Shown piece by piece: positions 61,398-64,000 of a DNA stretch of 64,000 nt (the first letter of the stretch is position 1; every line of letters begins with the position of its first letter). This DNA is from Dyella sp. 2HG41-7 (lineage in GTDB: Bacteria > Pseudomonadota > Gammaproteobacteria > Xanthomonadales > Rhodanobacteraceae). The position numbers and the translations under genes were made by a program. Where the stretch lies: assembly GCF_021390675.1 (NCBI RefSeq), contig NZ_JAJEJV010000004.1:372001-436000 (forward strand), given 5' to 3'. The notes beneath the pieces were generated by a model. The model ran no database searches. It saw nothing but the letters and a program-made list of their open reading frames with translations, and was not told the origin of the DNA.

Positions 61398-62483
61398 CTA
61401 ATACATCTTCCGCAGCGACGTCGCGCTTTCCCAATGGAAATCCGATGCCGCATCGACGTTGCGCCACCAGCGTTCGCCGGTGCGCGGCGCGGCCAGATCC
61501 ATGCGTTCGCCCATGCGTGGCGTCGCCAGCGGAATATCGCGTTCGATGGCGAGCAACACCACGCGCTCGAACGGTTCCTGCCAGCGATGCATGGCCAAAT
61601 CGAACGTACCGTTGTGGATCGGCACCATCCAGCGGCCGCGCAGATCTTGATGCGCTTGCACCGTTTGTTCCGGCTGCATATGCACGTAGGGCCACTGCGC
61701 GTCGTAAGCACCGGTTTCCATCAAGGTGATATCGAAGGGGCCAAGGCGTTCGCCGATGGTTTTGAAGCCGTCGAAATAACCGGTGTCGCCGCTGAAGAAC
61801 ACGCGCAATTCGTCGTCGAAAATCGCCCACGACACCCACAACGTGGTGTTGCCGTCGAACGGCGTGCGTCCGGAAAAATGCTGCGCCGGCGCGGCGGTCA
61901 TGCGCAGGCCGTCGATCTCGATGCTTTCCCACCAATCGAGCTGATGCACTTTCGCCGCATCCACGCCCCATTCGATCAAGCGATCGCCGACGCCAAGCGG
62001 CGTCAAAAACACGTCCGTGGTGGCGGCCAAATACTGGACGGTGCTGCGATCCAGATGATCGTAGTGATCGTGCGAAAGAATCACGCCGCGAATCGGCGGC
62101 AGATCGTGCAAGGCGATCGGCGGTTGATGAAAGCGCTTGGGTCCCATCCACTGAAACGGCGACGCGCGTTCGGCGAACACCGGATCGGTGAGCCAATAGC
62201 CGCCGCGCAATTTCATCAGCATGGTGGAATGGCCCAGGCGATAAAGGCTGCGATCGGGCGCGGCGTCCAATTCGATGCGCGTGAGCGGTCGCACGGGCAG
62301 CGGCGCGTCCGGCTGCGTTCCGGTGGGCTTGTTGAAGAGCGCGTTCCAGATGATGCGCAAGGTTGCGCCCGCCGCCTGCGACGGGCGCGGAACCGGATTA
62401 TGGAAATGGCTATCGCGACGCTGCGGCGACGCCGCGTATTTATCGGCCTTGGGACGGAACGATTGGGCGAGGCGGGAAAGCAT
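61398..62483 (-). CDS. MBL-fold metallo-hydrolase (NAPE-PLD/UlaG-like)
   Basis: A 361-residue protein. The metal motif is SHDHYDHLD (His 138, His 140, Asp 142, His 143), preceded by YRLGHSTMLMKLRGGYWLTD and followed by HFSGRTPFDGNTTLWVSW, FSGDTGYFDGF and MVPIHNGTFDLAMH. This matches the lipid-phosphodiesterase-like branch of the fold. The substrate is unknown. AGGA seven bases upstream supports the start. It is divergent from the TetR gene, which probably controls it. Confidence 0.88.
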   Translation of the reverse strand: MLSRLAQSFRPKADKYAASPQRRDSHFHNPVPRPSQAAGATLRIIWNALFNKPTGTQPDAPLPVRPLTRIELDAAPDRSLYRLGHSTMLMKLRGGYWLTDPVFAERASPFQWMGPKRFHQPPIALHDLPPIRGVILSHDHYDHLDRSTVQYLAATTDVFLTPLGVGDRLIEWGVDAAKVHQLDWWESIEIDGLRMTAAPAQHFSGRTPFDGNTTLWVSWAIFDDELRVFFSGDTGYFDGFKTIGERLGPFDITLMETGAYDAQWPYVHMQPEQTVQAHQDLRGRWMVPIHNGTFDLAMHRWQEPFERVVLLAIERDIPLATPRMGERMDLAAPRTGERWWRNVDAASDFHWESATSLRKMY

Positions 62484-62530
62484 GGTGGATTCCTGCGAAA
62501 GGGGTATGTCGCGAATATGTACTGCACAGT

Positions 62531-62560
62531 GTAGTTTACGGTCGAGAAAAAGTAAACTAC
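62531..62560. promoter_or_regulatory. Probable TetR-type operator
   Basis: GTAGTTTAC and GTAAACTAC are perfect inverted arms separated by 12 bases in the 95-bp gap between the divergent MBL and TetR genes. The arrangement fits TetR-family self-control and control of the MBL gene. Confidence 0.7.
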
Positions 62561-62578
62561 TTGGTGTAAAATGTCCCC

Positions 62579-63199
62579 ATGCCCAGCTCCACCAACACTT
62601 CCCAGCGCCTGACCGATCGCAAGCGCAAGGCGATCATCGAGGCGGCCATCGACGAATTCCGCACGGCCGGTTTCGAAACCACCAGCATGGATCGCATCGC
62701 CGCGCGCGCCGAAGTGTCCAAGCGCACGGTCTACAACCACTTCCCCAGCAAGGAAGTGCTGTTCGCCGAAATCCTGCATCACTTGTGGGAAGCGATTGCG
62801 GGTGGCGAAGCGTTGGCGTATCGCGCCGATCGTTCGTTGCGCGATCAATTGCTGGAATTGATCGCGCAAAAATTTCGTCTGCTCAACGACGAGGCATTCG
62901 TATCGCTCGCACGTGTCGCCATCGCCGCCGGCATCCATTCGCCGGAGCGCGCGCGCGACATGGTGACGCGCATGAGCGAGCGCGAAGAAGGTTTGACCGT
63001 GTGGATACGCGCCGCTGCAAAAGACGGCCGCTTAAAGATCGACGATCCGGTTTTTGCGTCACATCAACTGCAGGGACTGATCAAAAATTTCGCGTTCTGG
63101 CCGCAAATCACACTGGCGCAGCCGCCGTTGAATGCAGCGATGCAGAAACTCGTGGCCGAAACTGCCGTGGACATGTTTCTCGGTTACTACGCGTCCTGA
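62579..63199 (+). CDS. TetR/AcrR-family regulator
   Basis: A 206-residue regulator. The helix-turn-helix is about 14-62 (AIIEAAIDEFRTAGFETTSM, RIAARAEVSKRTVYNHFPSK). The ligand domain resembles the AefR-type C-terminus (LTVWIRAAAKDGRLKIDDP). It probably represses itself and the divergent MBL-fold gene through the operator between them. The ligand is unknown. Confidence 0.9.
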   Translation: MPSSTNTSQRLTDRKRKAIIEAAIDEFRTAGFETTSMDRIAARAEVSKRTVYNHFPSKEVLFAEILHHLWEAIAGGEALAYRADRSLRDQLLELIAQKFRLLNDEAFVSLARVAIAAGIHSPERARDMVTRMSEREEGLTVWIRAAAKDGRLKIDDPVFASHQLQGLIKNFAFWPQITLAQPPLNAAMQKLVAETAVDMFLGYYAS

Positions 63200-63872
63200 T
63201 CGATCTGCGCGATCGACAAAAAAAGTAATCCCTTCGACGACGTTCGCCACTTCGCGGCGATGAAGACTTTGTGAAATTACATCAATGCGTTGCAGTGTTT
63301 TTGCGCCGCAGCGTGACAGCTCGCACCGTCAGGGTGTTAATTCCGTCTTAGGGGACTTAGATCGATTCAAATTATCGGACTTTTACGCCCTGCAGCGGCT
63401 AAGAATGATCCGAATGGTTTGAACTGGGGTGGGGAGAACGACGGACGCGCGCCATGCGCCGGCCGCTGGGTATTGCTTCCCGTCGAAACGGTTGAGGCGA
63501 GAGGGACGCCAACACATGCAATCAGAAATCGTCAGCATTCCCGGCATGACAGGCGCGCGAATCGCGTGCGCGTCTGCGTTCGTATGTTGCGCGCCATCCA
63601 TTGATCGGCCATCGCAACGATGGCTGTTTCTGACTAGGACGCGTCTGAGCGCCATCGGCGCCGGAGCCTTCGTCGTAACGCATCCCGTTCGTTGAAGCAT
63701 CGCGCGCCGAGGCGCCGAGCGCCCGTTCGCGGCCGAAATTTTGGATCGATCTAAATCGAGGAGGAGGGAGTACGTCTTAACGATTCATCGCGTTTTTGCT
63801 GCACGTGATCAAACAGGGGGATCACCGCGCCAACTCAAGAAAAGGCGCTAATCAGAAAGGGAATCTAGAGAA
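63200..63872. other. Intergenic stretch before an exported-protein gene
   Basis: About 670 bases with no supported gene. It probably holds the promoter and leader of the gene at 63873. A minus-strand frame at 63383-63700 has shadow-like composition. Confidence 0.35.
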
Positions 63873-64000
63873 ATGACTAACCTGCCACACGTGTCTACAC
63901 GCAAGCCGCTGTACGCCGCGCTCGCGCTGGCGATCTTGTCATTCGGCGGTTGCATGGGAATGCCCGCGATTGCCTTTGCCGCGCAAACCGCGCCGGCTCC
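63873..64000 (+). CDS. Exported protein, N-terminal fragment (cut by window edge)
   Basis: The first 42 codons are present. A basic start (RKPLY) and a hydrophobic run AALALAILSFGGCMGMPAIA end at AFA-AQ, a standard signal-peptide cleavage site, followed by an Ala/Pro/Thr-rich mature start. A TonB-dependent receptor would begin like this, but the fragment is too short to decide. AGAGA precedes the ATG closely. Confidence 0.6.
   Translation, partial: MTNLPHVSTRKPLYAALALAILSFGGCMGMPAIAFAAQTAPA

Noticed and set aside
61222-62196. A 324-codon minus-strand frame
   Set aside because: It overlaps the MBL-fold gene in another frame and is Arg/Ser-rich; the MBL frame has the metal motif.
63383-63700. 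Minus-strand 105-codon frame near the right edge
   Set aside because: There is no ribosome site and the composition is Arg/Ser/Pro-rich without domain signals; it lies in the leader of a plus-strand gene.
1-64000. CRISPR array, prophage, rRNA or tRNA genes
   Set aside because: No regularly spaced identical repeats, phage structural genes, or rRNA/tRNA-like sequences were noticed. A covariance-model search would be needed to exclude a small RNA gene.

Overview
The window reads as bacterial chromosome from a gammaproteobacterium, most likely Xanthomonadales/Rhodanobacteraceae (Dyella- or Rhodanobacter-like). This placement is an inference from gene content: TonB-dependent receptors, a TPR-sulfotransferase beside a receptor, a secreted sedolisin, many hybrid kinases and abundant short palindromic repeats. 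No rRNA, tRNA, phage, CRISPR array or transposase gene was seen.

Region 0-14.8 kb is accessory in character and looks less GC-rich than the rest. It holds about twenty small genes, nearly all on the minus strand: hypothetical membrane or secreted proteins, SseB-like, DUF2314-like and YkgJ-like proteins, alpha/beta hydrolases, an SDR, and GFA, VOC, GNAT and CYTH proteins. Most intergenic gaps carry one copy of a roughly 28-bp palindrome, always in the same orientation, often touching the upstream stop codon. One copy is split by a 229-bp element with 29-bp terminal inverted repeats.

Region 15-35.6 kb is chromosomal housekeeping and secretion: an Ala/Gly/Ser-rich exported protein, a subtilisin-like protease divergent from an ECF sigma/anti-sigma pair, a CHASE3 hybrid kinase with a stand-alone receiver, a sedolisin, a MocR regulator, a CPBP protease, and a TonB receptor followed by a TPR-sulfotransferase.

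Region 36-48 kb is a phosphorus-scavenging block. A complete C-P lyase set (phnGHIJKLM) is divergent from phnF, a DUF1045 gene and phnN, with a perfect 18-bp inverted repeat as the probable PhnF operator. No phnCDE transporter is present; a DUF5690/MFS-type membrane protein and a Tat-exported phospholipase C follow. Two direct 118-bp palindromic elements bracket the cluster. A GC-rich repeat with a G-quadruplex motif lies in frame inside phnH and forms the extended tail of phnI.

Region 49-64 kb is a signalling neighbourhood: an AIM24 protein, a structured repeat with two hairpins whose arms differ in compensatory fashion, a giant double-kinase hybrid, a GAF-EAL protein, a GAF-GGDEF protein, a heme-c HAMP sensor coupled to a TIR protein, an alpha/beta hydrolase, and a divergent MBL/TetR pair with a clear operator. 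The window ends in the signal peptide of another exported protein.
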